Assembly: GCA_963737365.1 (NCBI GenBank)
Contig: CAVTSD010000001.1
Coordinates: forward strand, 62,001-126,000
DNA from: Roseiarcus sp963737365
GTDB taxonomy: Bacteria > Pseudomonadota > Alphaproteobacteria > Rhizobiales > Beijerinckiaceae
Direction of reading: 5' to 3'
DNA length: 64,000 nucleotides
Shown here: positions 1-8,602 of the stretch, one piece after another
Numbering within the stretch: the first letter of the stretch is position 1
Layout of the letters: each line of letters begins with the position of its first letter
Translations under genes and position numbers: made by a program
Notes under the pieces: generated by a model
The model's input: the letters and a program-made list of their open reading frames with translations, nothing else
Databases searched by the model: none
Told to the model about the DNA's origin: nothing

Positions 1-1042
1 GCACCGCGCCCATTGGTCCCGGATAGACCCAGCCGTAAGCATGGCCGCCGACCGCCTGATAGACGGGGCAATGGTTCATGCAGGCGCCGCAGCGGATGCA
101 ACGCAGCATGGCTTCGAACTCGCCGCCGAGCATCGCGGAGCGGCCATTGTCGAGAATCACGACATGATAGGCTCTCGGACCGTCGGGATCGCCCGGCCGG
201 CGCGGCCCGGTCGACAGGGTCGTATAGACCGAGGCGTCCTGGCCGGTCGCCGAGCGCGCCAGCACGCGCAAGAGCTGGGCGGCGTCCTCCAGCGTCGGCA
301 CGATTTTTTCGATCGAGGCGATGACGATGTGCGCTTTCGGCAAAATTTGCGTCAGGTCACCGTTGCCTTCGTTGGTGACGATGATCGACGTTCCGGTCTC
401 GGCGATAAGAAAATTCGCGCCCGTTATGCCGACGTCGGCAGCCAGGAACTTCGCCCGCAGCACCTGGCGCGCCTCGGCCAGCAATTGTTCCGGTTCGGCA
501 AGACTGCGCTCGGGCAGGAGGTCGCCGTGGGCCTTGCGGAATTCCTGCTCGATGTCCTTCGCGGTCAGATGAATCGCCGGCGCGATGATGTGGGAAGGGC
601 CTTCGCCGCGCAGCTGAATGATGTACTCGCCGAGGTCGGTTTCGATCGGCTCGATTCCCGCCCCCTCGAGCGCGCTGTTGAGCCCGATCTCCTCGGCGAT
701 CATCGACTTGCCCTTGGTGGCGCTTTTCGCGCCCATCGACTTGCAGAGCTCGATGATGATCTTGCGCGCTTCCTCGGCGTCCTGCGCGTAATGGACCTCG
801 CCGCCGCTCGCACGGACTTTGCGCTCGTAGGCCTCGAGATAAAGGTCGAGGTGGGCGAGCGTGTGATCCTTGATCGCCTTGGCGCTGTCGCGCAGCGCCT
901 CGAACTCGGGCAAGCGTGCGGCGGCGGCCGCTCGACGACCGACGAAATTGCGCGAAAATGACATCGCGCCCTGCAGCCGGGCGTCGGTCAGCGCCTCGTG
1001 CGCGTTTTCCTTGAAATGGGCGGAGGTCGCGACGCCACTCAT
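1..1042 (-). CDS. lutB: LutB-type iron-sulfur protein, 3' end cut by window edge
   Basis: Lactate-utilisation LutB/YkgF family, an iron-sulfur electron-transfer subunit that works with LutA and LutC in L-lactate oxidation to pyruvate. The visible 347 codons start MSGVATSAHF and hold the central LUD-type domain. Near the window edge is the first ferredoxin-like cysteine cluster (CIRCGACMNHCP), followed by the family signature around GGHAYGWVYPGPMG. The family is usually about 470 residues, so roughly the last quarter is missing because the window ends, not because the gene is broken. The ATG overlaps the TGA of lutA by four bases (ATGA), so the two are translationally coupled; lutC would be expected beyond the left edge. 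Confidence 0.93.
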   Translation of the reverse strand, partial: MSGVATSAHFKENAHEALTDARLQGAMSFSRNFVGRRAAAAARLPEFEALRDSAKAIKDHTLAHLDLYLEAYERKVRASGGEVHYAQDAEEARKIIIELCKSMGAKSATKGKSMIAEEIGLNSALEGAGIEPIETDLGEYIIQLRGEGPSHIIAPAIHLTAKDIEQEFRKAHGDLLPERSLAEPEQLLAEARQVLRAKFLAADVGITGANFLIAETGTSIIVTNEGNGDLTQILPKAHIVIASIEKIVPTLEDAAQLLRVLARSATGQDASVYTTLSTGPRRPGDPDGPRAYHVVILDNGRSAMLGGEFEAMLRCIRCGACMNHCPVYQAVGGHAYGWVYPGPMGAV

Positions 1043-1839
1043 CGGGCACCCTCCAGCTTGCCTTCGCCAATTGCCGGACCGTCAGCCATGCCGGCCAGAA
1101 TTTCGGCGACATGGCGCGCCTTGATCGGCGATCCGTCGCGCTGAAGCTTGCCGGCCATGTTCATGAGACACCCAAGATCGCCCGCGAGCACCATATCGGC
1201 CTTGGCGCTGCGGATGTCGTCGGCCTTGCGGGCGACGATCGCATTCGAGAGTTCCCCATATTTTGTCGCGAACAAGCCGCCAAAGCCGCAGCAGACCTCC
1301 GCATCGGGAAGCTCGACCAAGGTCAGGCCCTCGACCCCGGCCAGAAGCCGCCGCGGCTGCGTCTTGACGCCGAGTTCGCGTAGCCCAGCGCAGGAATCAT
1401 GATAGGCGACGGTTCCGTCATAGCGAGCCGCGACCTTTTTCACCCCCATGACGTCGACCAGGAAGCTGATCAGTTCGTGGGTCTTTTCGGCGAACCGCTC
1501 GGCTCGGATCGCGAGATCCGGCTCGCCCGCGAACAGTTCGGGATAGTGCTTGATTAGCATGCCGCCGCATGAGCCGCTCGGGGCCACGACGTAGTCGCAA
1601 TCCTCGAACGCGTCGATCGCCTGCCGCGCCAGTACTTTCGCGCTTTCGCGGTCGCCGGCATTGTAAGCGGGCTGACCGCAGCAGGTCTGGCTCGGCACCA
1701 CCACCTTGCAACCGGCGTCTTCGAGCAGTTTCACCGCCGCAAATCCAACGCTCGGCCGGATGATGTCGACGAGGCAGGTGACGAACAGTCCGACGCGGGG
1801 CGGAGATTTCGGGCCTGAGGGGCTCCCCGTCATATTCAT
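1039..1839 (-). CDS. lutA: LutA-type (Fe-S)-binding protein with two CCG domains
   Basis: 266 residues; LutA/YkgE family, the partner of LutB in the lactate oxidation complex. Two cysteine-rich CCG-type motifs are visible: one around residues 50-90 (QTCCGQPAYNAG, then APSGSCGGML) and one near residues 165-205 (YHDSCAGLRELG, then AEVCCGFGGLF). These ligate the cluster in heterodisulfide-reductase-like proteins. First gene of the lut operon, divergent from pncB with 76 bases between starts, so both promoters must lie in that gap. A second in-frame ATG (MTGSP) two codons later is an alternative start. Confidence 0.93.
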   Translation of the reverse strand: MNMTGSPSGPKSPPRVGLFVTCLVDIIRPSVGFAAVKLLEDAGCKVVVPSQTCCGQPAYNAGDRESAKVLARQAIDAFEDCDYVVAPSGSCGGMLIKHYPELFAGEPDLAIRAERFAEKTHELISFLVDVMGVKKVAARYDGTVAYHDSCAGLRELGVKTQPRRLLAGVEGLTLVELPDAEVCCGFGGLFATKYGELSNAIVARKADDIRSAKADMVLAGDLGCLMNMAGKLQRDGSPIKARHVAEILAGMADGPAIGEGKLEGAR

Positions 1840-1915
1840 CTGTTCATCGATCCTTGGCCCAAACAGGGGCGCGGCGCTCTTGTCGCTCAGCCTACGTGTC
1901 CTTTAAGCTCGCATA

Positions 1916-3232
1916 ATGGCTACGGATATCGCAACCCGCGTCTACAATCACACGTTTCGCATCGATCCGGCGGTGCGGACGCTGCTCGACACCGATTTCT
2001 ACAAGCTTCTGATGCTCCAGATGATCTGGAAGATGCATCCCAAGCGCGAGGTTGCTTTCCAGCTCATCAACCGGACGACGTCGGTCAGGCTCGCCGACAT
2101 CGTCGACGAGCGCGAGCTGATCGACCAGCTTGATCATGCGCGCACCCTCAGATTCGCCAAGAACGAGTTGATCTGGCTCGCGGGCAACACTTTTTACGGC
2201 ACCCGTCATATTTTCGAGCCTGAGTTCATGGAGTGGCTGGCGACGTTCCAGCTGCCCGAATACGAACTGACAAAGCGCGACGGGCAATATGAGCTCCGCT
2301 TCGCCGGGCCCTGGACGGGCACGACGATGTGGGAAATCCCCGCGCTCGCCATCATCAGCGAATTGAGGGCCCGCGCCGCGATGCGCCGCATGAGCCGCTT
2401 CGATCTCGATGTGCTCTACGCCCGCGCCAAGGCCAAGCTGTGGTCGAAAGTCGAGCGGCTGCGCATTCTCGAGCGCGAGGGAGGACCGGTGAGAGTGTCG
2501 GATTTCGGCACCCGCCGGCGGCACAGCTTTCTTTGGCATCGCTGGTGCGTCGAGGCGATGCAGGAAGGACTCGGCGCGAGTTTCATCGGCACTTCGAACG
2601 TCAAGCACGCGATGGACACTGGGCTCGAAGCGATCGGCACCAACGCCCACGAATTGCCGATGGTGTATGCGGCGCTCGCGGCGGATGACGAGGCGTTGTC
2701 CGAGGCGCCTTATCAAGTGCTGAAAGACTGGGCCAAGATGTACGGCGGCAACCTGCTGGTCGTCCTGCCCGATTGCTTTGGCACGACGTCATTCCTCGCT
2801 CACGCGCCAGATTGGGTGGCGGACTGGAAGGGCGCCCGGCCCGACTCCAAACAACCGATCGCGGCGGCGCGGGAGCTCATCGACTGGTGGAGGGAACGAG
2901 GACGCGACCCCAGGGAAAAGCTGGTTGTGCTCTCGGACGCGATGGACATCGATTCGATCGAAGAGGCGGTGCGCGCGCTCCGCGGTCAGGTCAACGTATC
3001 GATCGGCTGGGGCACCAACCTGACCAATGATTTCGTCGGCTGCGCGCCGGCCGGGGTGGACGGGCAGCTCAAGGCGATCTCGTTTGTCTGCAAGGTCGTG
3101 GAGGCGGAGGGGCGGTCCGCGGTCAAACTCTCAGACAACCCCAACAAGGTCATGGGCCCTCCGGAAGAGGTCGAGCGCTACCGCCGGGTGTTTGGCTTGG
3201 CGGGAATGCGAGCCGCGCCCGTGACGGTCTGA
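1916..3232 (+). CDS. pncB: Nicotinate phosphoribosyltransferase
   Basis: 438 residues, the normal length for PncB. The enzyme joins nicotinate to PRPP with ATP hydrolysis to give nicotinate mononucleotide in the NAD salvage (Preiss-Handler) pathway, in the cytosol. The sequence shows the family N-terminus (LLDTDFYKLLMLQ), the DFGTRRRHS substrate-binding stretch near residue 195 and the GTSNVKHAMDTG loop around residue 225, whose His is the one phosphorylated in characterised homologues. Divergent from lutA; the next gene begins 16 bases downstream and may be co-transcribed. Confidence 0.96.
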   Translation: MATDIATRVYNHTFRIDPAVRTLLDTDFYKLLMLQMIWKMHPKREVAFQLINRTTSVRLADIVDERELIDQLDHARTLRFAKNELIWLAGNTFYGTRHIFEPEFMEWLATFQLPEYELTKRDGQYELRFAGPWTGTTMWEIPALAIISELRARAAMRRMSRFDLDVLYARAKAKLWSKVERLRILEREGGPVRVSDFGTRRRHSFLWHRWCVEAMQEGLGASFIGTSNVKHAMDTGLEAIGTNAHELPMVYAALAADDEALSEAPYQVLKDWAKMYGGNLLVVLPDCFGTTSFLAHAPDWVADWKGARPDSKQPIAAARELIDWWRERGRDPREKLVVLSDAMDIDSIEEAVRALRGQVNVSIGWGTNLTNDFVGCAPAGVDGQLKAISFVCKVVEAEGRSAVKLSDNPNKVMGPPEEVERYRRVFGLAGMRAAPVTV

Positions 3233-3248
3233 GGCGGCCCGGACTTCG

Positions 3249-3929
3249 ATGACGTTCACAGGCTTCGGCCCACAGGCGCTGCCGTTCTTCAAGGCGCTCA
3301 AGTTTCACCAGAGCCGGGAATGGTTCGAGGCCAACCGCGAGACTTATGAGAGCGCGGTCAAAGGCCCGATGGGCGACCTGGTCGAGGATGTCATAGTGCG
3401 TCTCGGACAAGCGAAAATTCCGATCAAAGGCGACCGCAAGTCCTCCCTTTTCCGCATCCATCGCGATGTCCGCTTCTCCGCTAACAAGGACCCTTACAAG
3501 ACCAATTCCGGCGCCGTCTTGAGCCGGTCGGGGAATAAGAACGACCCGGGCCTTCTCTATTTCCACCTGTCGCCGGACCAGTGTTTCTTCGCCGCCGGCT
3601 TCTACGCGCCCGATCCCCCCAAGCTCGCGCGCCTGCGGGCCGCGGCTGCGCGCGCTCCCAAGCCGTTCAAGGCGATGACGGCGAAGCTGAAGAAGACGGG
3701 ACTGGCCTTATCGGCGGAGGACTGGCTCAAACGCGCGCCGCGCGGCTTCGAGGCGATCGAGGATCCCGAGATCGCCGCAGCGACGAGGCTGAAGAGCATG
3801 ATCTGTCGGCGTTCGATCGCAGAGACGGCGATCGCGTCGCCGGCCCTGATCGACGATTTCTGCGCCTTCGCCGCCGACGCCCTGCCGTTGCTCAAATGGG
3901 GCTGGGACGCGCTCGCCGATACGCGGTAG
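3249..3929 (+). CDS. DUF2461 family protein
   Basis: 226 residues; DUF2461/TIGR02453 family, whose function is unknown. The family N-terminus (FFKALKFHQSREWFEANRETY), the central FRIHRDVRFSANKDPYKTN stretch near residue 75 and the FHLSPDQCFFAAGFY segment near residue 110 are all present. No signal peptide or membrane segment is seen. It follows pncB by 16 bases on the same strand, but nothing in the sequence ties it to NAD metabolism. Confidence 0.88.
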   Translation: MTFTGFGPQALPFFKALKFHQSREWFEANRETYESAVKGPMGDLVEDVIVRLGQAKIPIKGDRKSSLFRIHRDVRFSANKDPYKTNSGAVLSRSGNKNDPGLLYFHLSPDQCFFAAGFYAPDPPKLARLRAAAARAPKPFKAMTAKLKKTGLALSAEDWLKRAPRGFEAIEDPEIAAATRLKSMICRRSIAETAIASPALIDDFCAFAADALPLLKWGWDALADTR

Positions 3930-4002
3930 CCTGAGTCTACTCGCACGCCTCTCGGATAACGCCGTGCTTGCCGCTTGCGTCCGATCGGCTATCATTCGAT
4001 CC

Positions 4003-4605
4003 ATGGGCGAACAATTTCCAACGCTTGACGCGAAGCTTCGCGAATTCATTGGCGAGCAGCGTGTGTTCTTCACAGCGTCGGCGGCGGCCAACGCGCGGGT
4101 CAACATCTCGCCGCGCGGGATCGAGGCCTTCGCCGTTCTCGACGACGCCACCGTCGTCTATCTGGACCGGACCGGCAGCGGCAACGAGACGGCCGCGCAC
4201 CTCAAGGCGGACGGCCGGCTCACCATCATGTTCTGCGCCTTCGAAGGTCCGGCCAAGATCCTCAGGCTTTATGGCCGCGGAGAAGTTCTGCGTCGCGGAA
4301 GCGCAGCCTATAACGAACTTCTGGCGAACGTGTTCGGGGGCGAGGAGCCAATCGGCGCACGGCAGATGATCCGGCTTCACATCGACCTTGTGAAAACTTC
4401 GTGTGGCTGGGGCATGCCGGTCTACACTTACCGCCAGGGCCGCCCCTCGCTCGACAATTGGGCCGCCCATAAGGGCGAGGAGGGCCTGGTCGCATACCGG
4501 CGCGAGACGAACGCCGTCAGTATTGACGGCCTTCCGACCGGAATTCTGGAAGAACTCTTGAGCGCGCCGTCGTTTTCGGGTGGCTCGCCCCGCCGCGAGG
4601 CGTAA
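4003..4605 (+). CDS. Pyridoxamine 5'-phosphate oxidase-like flavin-binding protein
   Basis: 200 residues from the chosen ATG (MGEQFPTLDAKL). The split-barrel fold of PNPOx-like proteins is suggested by RVFFTASAAANARVNISPRG near residue 18 and by the later LTIMFCAFEGPAKILRLYGRGEV segment, typical of short flavin- or heme-binding members of this family. The reading frame extends 13 codons further upstream, but MGEQFPT matches where family members begin. A cytosolic oxidoreductase of unknown substrate; the family includes many proteins with no PNP oxidase activity, so that reaction should not be assumed. Confidence 0.85.
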   Translation: MGEQFPTLDAKLREFIGEQRVFFTASAAANARVNISPRGIEAFAVLDDATVVYLDRTGSGNETAAHLKADGRLTIMFCAFEGPAKILRLYGRGEVLRRGSAAYNELLANVFGGEEPIGARQMIRLHIDLVKTSCGWGMPVYTYRQGRPSLDNWAAHKGEEGLVAYRRETNAVSIDGLPTGILEELLSAPSFSGGSPRREA

Positions 4606-4662
4606 CCCTTCCCGTTCGGCCGCCCAAAGCGCGCCGCGTCCGAATTTGAGGAAACCAAAACG

Positions 4663-5526
4663 ATGCTCGACATGCCGGTTCTTCCGAGCGCGACCGGCGA
4701 CTATGTCACCGTCAAGCGCGCAATCGAGTTCATCTCCAAGCGCTATCGCGATCAGCCGTCGGTCGAGGCGATCGCATGCCATGTCGGCCTTTCCCCTTCG
4801 CACTTCCAGCACGTCTTCAAGCGCTGGGCGGGGCTGACGCCGAAGGCGTTCCTGCAGGCGGTCACCATCGAGCGCGCCCGGGAACTTTTGCTTGAATCGG
4901 CGAGCGTGCTCGACGCGGCTTACGACGTCGGGCTTTCCGGCCCGAGCCGTCTGCATGATCTGTTCGTCGCCCACGAGGCGCTGACCCCTGGCGACTATCG
5001 CCGCGACGACCTGACGCTGGCTTACGGCTTCCACCCCTCGCCCTTTGGCGAAGCGATCGTGGTCGCCGCCCCTCGCGGCATGGCGGGTCTCGGTTTCGTC
5101 GACGATGGCAATCGCGAAGCCGCGCGCGCCGACATGGCCAGGCGTTGGCCGCGAGCGCGCCTCATCGAGGACGAAAGCGCGACAGCTCCTTATGCAAGCC
5201 GCGCATTCGCTCCCGCTCTGTGGCGCGCCGACGCGCCTTTGCGCGTCGTCCTGATCGGCACGGATTTCGAGCTCCGCGTCTGGGAGACCTTGCTCAGCGT
5301 GCCGATGGGCCGCGCCACCACTTATTCCGACATCGCTTGCAAAATCGGCAAGCCGACGGCAGCGCGCGCCGTCGGCGCCGCGGTCGGCAAGAATCCGATC
5401 TCATTCGTCGTCCCTTGTCACCGCGTGCTGGGGCGCTCGGGCGCGCTCACGGGCTACCACTGGGGACTTGCGCGCAAGCAGGCCATCATCGGCTGGGAGG
5501 CGGGGCGGATCGGCGCCGGCGCGTGA
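4663..5526 (+). CDS. Ada-type protein: AraC HTH fused to O6-methylguanine-DNA methyltransferase
   Basis: 287 residues. Residues about 15-110 form an AraC-type double helix-turn-helix (VEAIACHVGLSPSHFQHVFKRWAG, then DAAYDVGLSGPSRLHDLF). Residues about 115-285 are an Ogt-like suicide alkyltransferase with the acceptor motif PCHRVLG near residue 249 and the downstream YHWGLARKQ. The N-terminal zinc/phosphotriester domain of E. coli Ada is absent, so sensing of methylphosphotriesters by that domain is not expected. Likely repairs alkylated DNA and may regulate transcription. Starts 57 bases after the preceding gene. Confidence 0.93.
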   Translation: MLDMPVLPSATGDYVTVKRAIEFISKRYRDQPSVEAIACHVGLSPSHFQHVFKRWAGLTPKAFLQAVTIERARELLLESASVLDAAYDVGLSGPSRLHDLFVAHEALTPGDYRRDDLTLAYGFHPSPFGEAIVVAAPRGMAGLGFVDDGNREAARADMARRWPRARLIEDESATAPYASRAFAPALWRADAPLRVVLIGTDFELRVWETLLSVPMGRATTYSDIACKIGKPTAARAVGAAVGKNPISFVVPCHRVLGRSGALTGYHWGLARKQAIIGWEAGRIGAGA

Positions 5527-5599
5527 CGACGACCAACGCTACGACGGTTTAAGCCAAGTCATCGTTGGCGAGCGCCTGTCTGTCTCTCGTTCTTAAGCC

Positions 5600-6082
5600 T
5601 CAGCGCCGGGCGCGCGGCTTGCGGTTCGGCCATTTGACGATCCGGTCCGGCCAATGCTCAGGCGTCACATCGCTCTCGTTCGCCCATACCCGCCCGCGCA
5701 CCGATATGCCCGCCTCATGCACGCTGTCGGGCGAACCCGAGACCAGCGGATGCCAGCTGTACAGGTCCTCTCCCTTGGCCACCAGGCGATAAGCGCAGGT
5801 GACCGGGAGCCAGCTCAATTGACGCACCACATCCGCCGTCAGACGCACGCAATCGGGCACCTTCCGGTGGCGGCGTGGATAGTCGATGCACTTGCACGTC
5901 TTGCCGTCGAGCAGCTTGCAGCCAATATCGGTGAAATGAATTTCGCCCGTGTCTTCGTCCTCGAGCTTGACGAGGCAGCAGCGGCCGCAGCCGTCGCATA
6001 GGCTTTCCCACTCGGGAACGCTCATCTCGTCTAGGGTCTTCGTCCGCCAAAATGGCTGAGCCTGCTCGTCTTTCGCTATCAA
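5600..6082 (-). CDS. YcgN family cysteine-cluster protein (UPF0260)
   Basis: 160 residues; UPF0260/YcgN family of uncharacterised cytosolic proteins. The signature cysteines are present: CDGCGRCCLVKLED near residue 29, GCKLLDGKTCKCIDYPRRH near residue 54 and VPDCVRL after it. Together they suggest a metal- or iron-sulfur-binding site. The C-terminal WHPLVSGSPDSVHEAG stretch is typical. Converges on the Ada-type gene with 73 bases between stops and diverges from the deacetylase-fold gene with a 141-bp shared promoter region. Confidence 0.93.
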   Translation of the reverse strand: MIAKDEQAQPFWRTKTLDEMSVPEWESLCDGCGRCCLVKLEDEDTGEIHFTDIGCKLLDGKTCKCIDYPRRHRKVPDCVRLTADVVRQLSWLPVTCAYRLVAKGEDLYSWHPLVSGSPDSVHEAGISVRGRVWANESDVTPEHWPDRIVKWPNRKPRARR

Positions 6083-6223
6083 ACCCTTTGTCCGGTTATA
6101 CGCCCCAGCGCCGGCCGCCTGAAGCGGGCCTTGTTCATTACTAGGTTAGGTTTGAACCATAGCCACTCCCGGACGTTAATGCGAATGGACTTTCGCGCAT
6201 AAGAACGCGAGAAGGGCGGCTCA

Positions 6224-7195
6224 ATGTCGAAGCCACTGGAAATCGCAGCACAAGGTGTGAAAAGCGGAACGACGCTCTTCGTCTCTCACCCCGCATGCCT
6301 TGAGCATAACATGGGCGAGGGGCATCCCGAGCGCGCGGATCGGGTGCGGGCGATCGAACGCGCGCTCGAGAGCGAGGCGTTTCAGATGCTGGCGCGCGAC
6401 GCTGCGCCGCGCGCCGACGATGCTGCGATCGCCCGGGTCCATCCGCAGGAGTACATCGAGGCGCTCCGGGCGGCTGCGCCCGAGCATGGCCGCGTGGCGA
6501 TCGACGCGGACACGTCCATGTCGCGCGGCTCGTTCGAGGCCGCGCTTCGCGCCGCGGGCGGCGCCGTCTTCGCCGTCGACGAAGTGATGAGCGGCAAGGC
6601 GCGCAACGCCTTTGTCTCGACCCGCCCGCCCGGACACCACGCCGAAGTCGCGACCCCCATGGGCTTCTGCTTCTTCAATAACGCCGCCATCGCCGCGCGG
6701 CACGCGCAGGCCGCGCACGGCGCCGAGCGCGTCGCGGTCATGGATTTCGACGTCCATCACGGCAACGGCACCCAGCACATCTTCTGGGAAGATGCGACCG
6801 TCATGTACGCCTCGACCCACCAGATGCCGCATTACCCCGGCACCGGCGCAGTCGGCGAGCGTGGCGAGCACGGCCAGATCGTCAACGCGCCGTTGCGTTC
6901 GGGCGATGGGGGCGACGCTTTCCGGGAGGCGATGGAGAGCGTGATCCTGCCGCGGCTCGAGGCGTTTGCGCCTGATCTGATGATCATCTCGGCCGGCTTC
7001 GACGCCCATCGGCGCGATCCGCTCGGCAATCTCAATCTCACCGAGGCCGACTTCGCCTGGGCGACCCGCAAGCTCATGGCCGTCGCGCGCAAGCACGCTC
7101 ATGAGCGCGTCGTGTCGGTCTTGGAAGGCGGCTACGACCTCGAGGGGCTGTCGGGCTCCGTCGCCGCCCACGTGACGGCGCTGATGGAGGGCTGA
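6224..7195 (+). CDS. Histone deacetylase-like (class II / AcuC-type) amidohydrolase
   Basis: 323 residues, with the arginase/deacetylase fold. Catalytic motifs are complete: RPPGHHAE (His-His dyad, near residue 135), FFNNAAIAA, DFDVHHGNGTQ (zinc Asp and His, near residue 172), SAGFDAHRRDPLG (zinc Asp, near residue 255) and LEGGYD. Bacterial members deacetylate polyamines, small N-acetyl compounds or protein lysines; the substrate here cannot be told. No signal peptide. Followed by a strong bidirectional hairpin. Confidence 0.93.
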   Translation: MSKPLEIAAQGVKSGTTLFVSHPACLEHNMGEGHPERADRVRAIERALESEAFQMLARDAAPRADDAAIARVHPQEYIEALRAAAPEHGRVAIDADTSMSRGSFEAALRAAGGAVFAVDEVMSGKARNAFVSTRPPGHHAEVATPMGFCFFNNAAIAARHAQAAHGAERVAVMDFDVHHGNGTQHIFWEDATVMYASTHQMPHYPGTGAVGERGEHGQIVNAPLRSGDGGDAFREAMESVILPRLEAFAPDLMIISAGFDAHRRDPLGNLNLTEADFAWATRKLMAVARKHAHERVVSVLEGGYDLEGLSGSVAAHVTALMEG

Positions 7196-7205
7196 TCGGG
7201 CGGAT

Positions 7206-7239
7206 CCTCTCATCCCCGCTCGGAAGCGGGGATGAGAGG
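7206..7239. terminator. Perfect 15-bp stem between convergent genes
   Basis: CCTCTCATCCCCGCT, loop CGGA, then the exact complement. It sits 10 bases after the deacetylase stop and 48 bases before the 3' end of the PEP-CTERM gene, so it can stop transcription from both sides, although no long T-run follows. Its core, TCATCCCCGC/GCGGGGATGA, is the same as the dispersed palindromes at 8.0-8.6 and 10.0 kb, so it may be a repeat copy adopted as a terminator. Confidence 0.7.
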
Positions 7240-7286
7240 CGCACTCACGGCCAAAGGCTGCGCGAACCCCCGCGCGGGCTTCGGCG

Positions 7287-7874
7287 TCAGGCGAGGCGCA
7301 ACGACCGGCGACGCTTGGCGACGAGAACCATCCCGACAAATCCCAAGCCCATCATCGCCCAGGTTGAAGGTTCCGGAACCTGTGCAATCGGGAAATTGGC
7401 GTCGATGTCGGTGTTGGGCGTCGTCTCGAAGCCGTAGCGTTCAAGATCGGCCCCCTGGAATTGCGCAAACCCGTAATAGGTGTTGTCCCCGACGCTCTAC
7501 CGAAGGCCGAGGAAACTGTCGCCCGACGAGTAAGGGATATCCGTCGCGGTCGCAAAAGACGCGTAGGACCCGAATTGGTCCGGTCCGTAGAGCACGTCGC
7601 TGCCGTTGCGCATGTCCGTGAAGCTTGTGCTCGGCTCTACGGGAATGCCTAGAAACCCGCCAAAGCTTGACACTTCGGCTGTGCCGGTGGTCGAAACGAA
7701 CGTGTCGGCGAAGTACCCGCTCACAGGGTAACTGAAGGAAAACTGATCGGCGGCGTCCGGGCCAAATGTAAACGGTGTTGCCGACAATGTTTCGGGCCCG
7801 CCGAGACCAACAGCGGCGGAAGCTGGAGCCGACAGCAAGACGCTGACGGCGAGATTGGCTAGAAATTTCTGCAT
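7287..7874 (-). pseudogene. PEP-CTERM sorting-signal protein interrupted by an in-frame amber codon
   Basis: A 196-codon frame starts with a signal peptide (MQKFLANLAVSVLL then ASA) and ends with a textbook PEP-CTERM anchor: VPEPSTWAMM, a hydrophobic stretch, then KRRRS. Such proteins are exported and sorted by exosortase, often as exopolysaccharide-associated surface proteins. Codon 126 is TAG (7497-7499) and the frame is otherwise open, so only one base change separates this from an intact gene. The truncated product would be exported but lose its anchor. The upstream frame continues to 8075 without plausible coding content. I see no exosortase gene in the window. Confidence 0.82.
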
Positions 7875-8027
7875 GACGGAGTGCTTCCCCTGAGTGATCA
7901 CGCATGCGGTACGAGTGGATTGGCCGCTGGATGCAGCGCGGGGACACACATCTTTGTGACCGATCGCCTTGAGACCTGCCACCCCGCGGACACATTCCTG
8001 TGCGCGCTCCGTGACATCCCTGCGAAA

Positions 8028-8053
8028 GGTCATCCCGCGGAAAGCGGGGATCA
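8028..8053. repeat. Palindromic repeat of the GTCATCCCCGC type
   Basis: GTCATCCCGCGGAAAGCGGGGATC is an imperfect palindrome of the same family as the copies at 8.4-8.6 and 10.0 kb. It lies between the PEP-CTERM gene start and the 3' end of the GIY-YIG gene. Confidence 0.7.
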
Positions 8054-8078
8054 TCCAGGCGAACGTCGAGGTCAAGGA

Positions 8079-8378
8079 TCACGCGTTTAGCGTCTCATAC
8101 AAGTCCATCCATTCGGGATTGAAGCTCTCGATGAGTTCCAGTTTCCACTGGCGCTCCCATTTCTTGATGCGCTTCTCGCGCGTGATCGCCTCGTTGATGT
8201 CTGAGTGGAATTCGTACCAGACCAGCCGGGTCACGTCATACTTGCGGGTGAACTCGCTGCCTTCGCCGGTTCGATGCTGATAGGCGCGAATGGCGAGACT
8301 ATTGGTCACGCCGACGTACAGAGTGCCGTTGCGACGGCTCGCCATGATGTAGACCGCGTAGCGCCCGCCGGCTTGCAT
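8079..8378 (-). CDS. GIY-YIG nuclease superfamily protein
   Basis: 99 residues, a single-domain GIY-YIG protein of the YhbQ/UPF0213 kind. The motif appears as YAVYIMASRRNGTLYVGVTNSL near residue 7, with the conserved Arg in LAIRAYQHRTGEG, and a basic middle segment (REKRIKKWERQWK). Small proteins of this family are common in Hyphomicrobiales genomes and their role is mostly unknown; a DNA-cleaving activity is inferred from the fold. It is flanked on both sides by palindromic repeats and preceded by about 220 bp with no gene. Confidence 0.9.
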   Translation of the reverse strand: MQAGGRYAVYIMASRRNGTLYVGVTNSLAIRAYQHRTGEGSEFTRKYDVTRLVWYEFHSDINEAITREKRIKKWERQWKLELIESFNPEWMDLYETLNA

Positions 8379-8396
8379 CGCCGAGTTCCGTTGTTG

Positions 8397-8589
8397 TGGA
8401 TTCCCGCGTGCGCGGGAATGACATGGAGAGGGACCGCTGTCATCGGCGGATCATGTCTTGGGCGCGCCGCCCTCGCGATTGTCATCCCCGCGCAAGCGGG
8501 GATCCAGCCGCTGACGGGCGCGGAAATTATCATCGTCACGCCGACATCGGACGCCTTTGCGCTAAATCCCCGCGTGCGCGGAATGACGA
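8397..8589. repeat. Cluster of three palindromic repeats, alternating orientation
   Basis: Three copies of one palindromic motif lie around 8400-8424 (ATTCCCGCGTGCGCGGGAAT then GAC), 8480-8504 (GTCATCCCCGCGCAAGCGGGG) and 8566-8587 (TCCCCGCGTGCGCGGAATGAC). Centres are about 83 bp apart, and the middle copy is inverted relative to the outer two, as in BIME-type REP clusters. They fill the gap between the GIY-YIG and MFS genes. Confidence 0.75.
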
Positions 8590-8602
8590 AACCTATTCTC
8601 GC

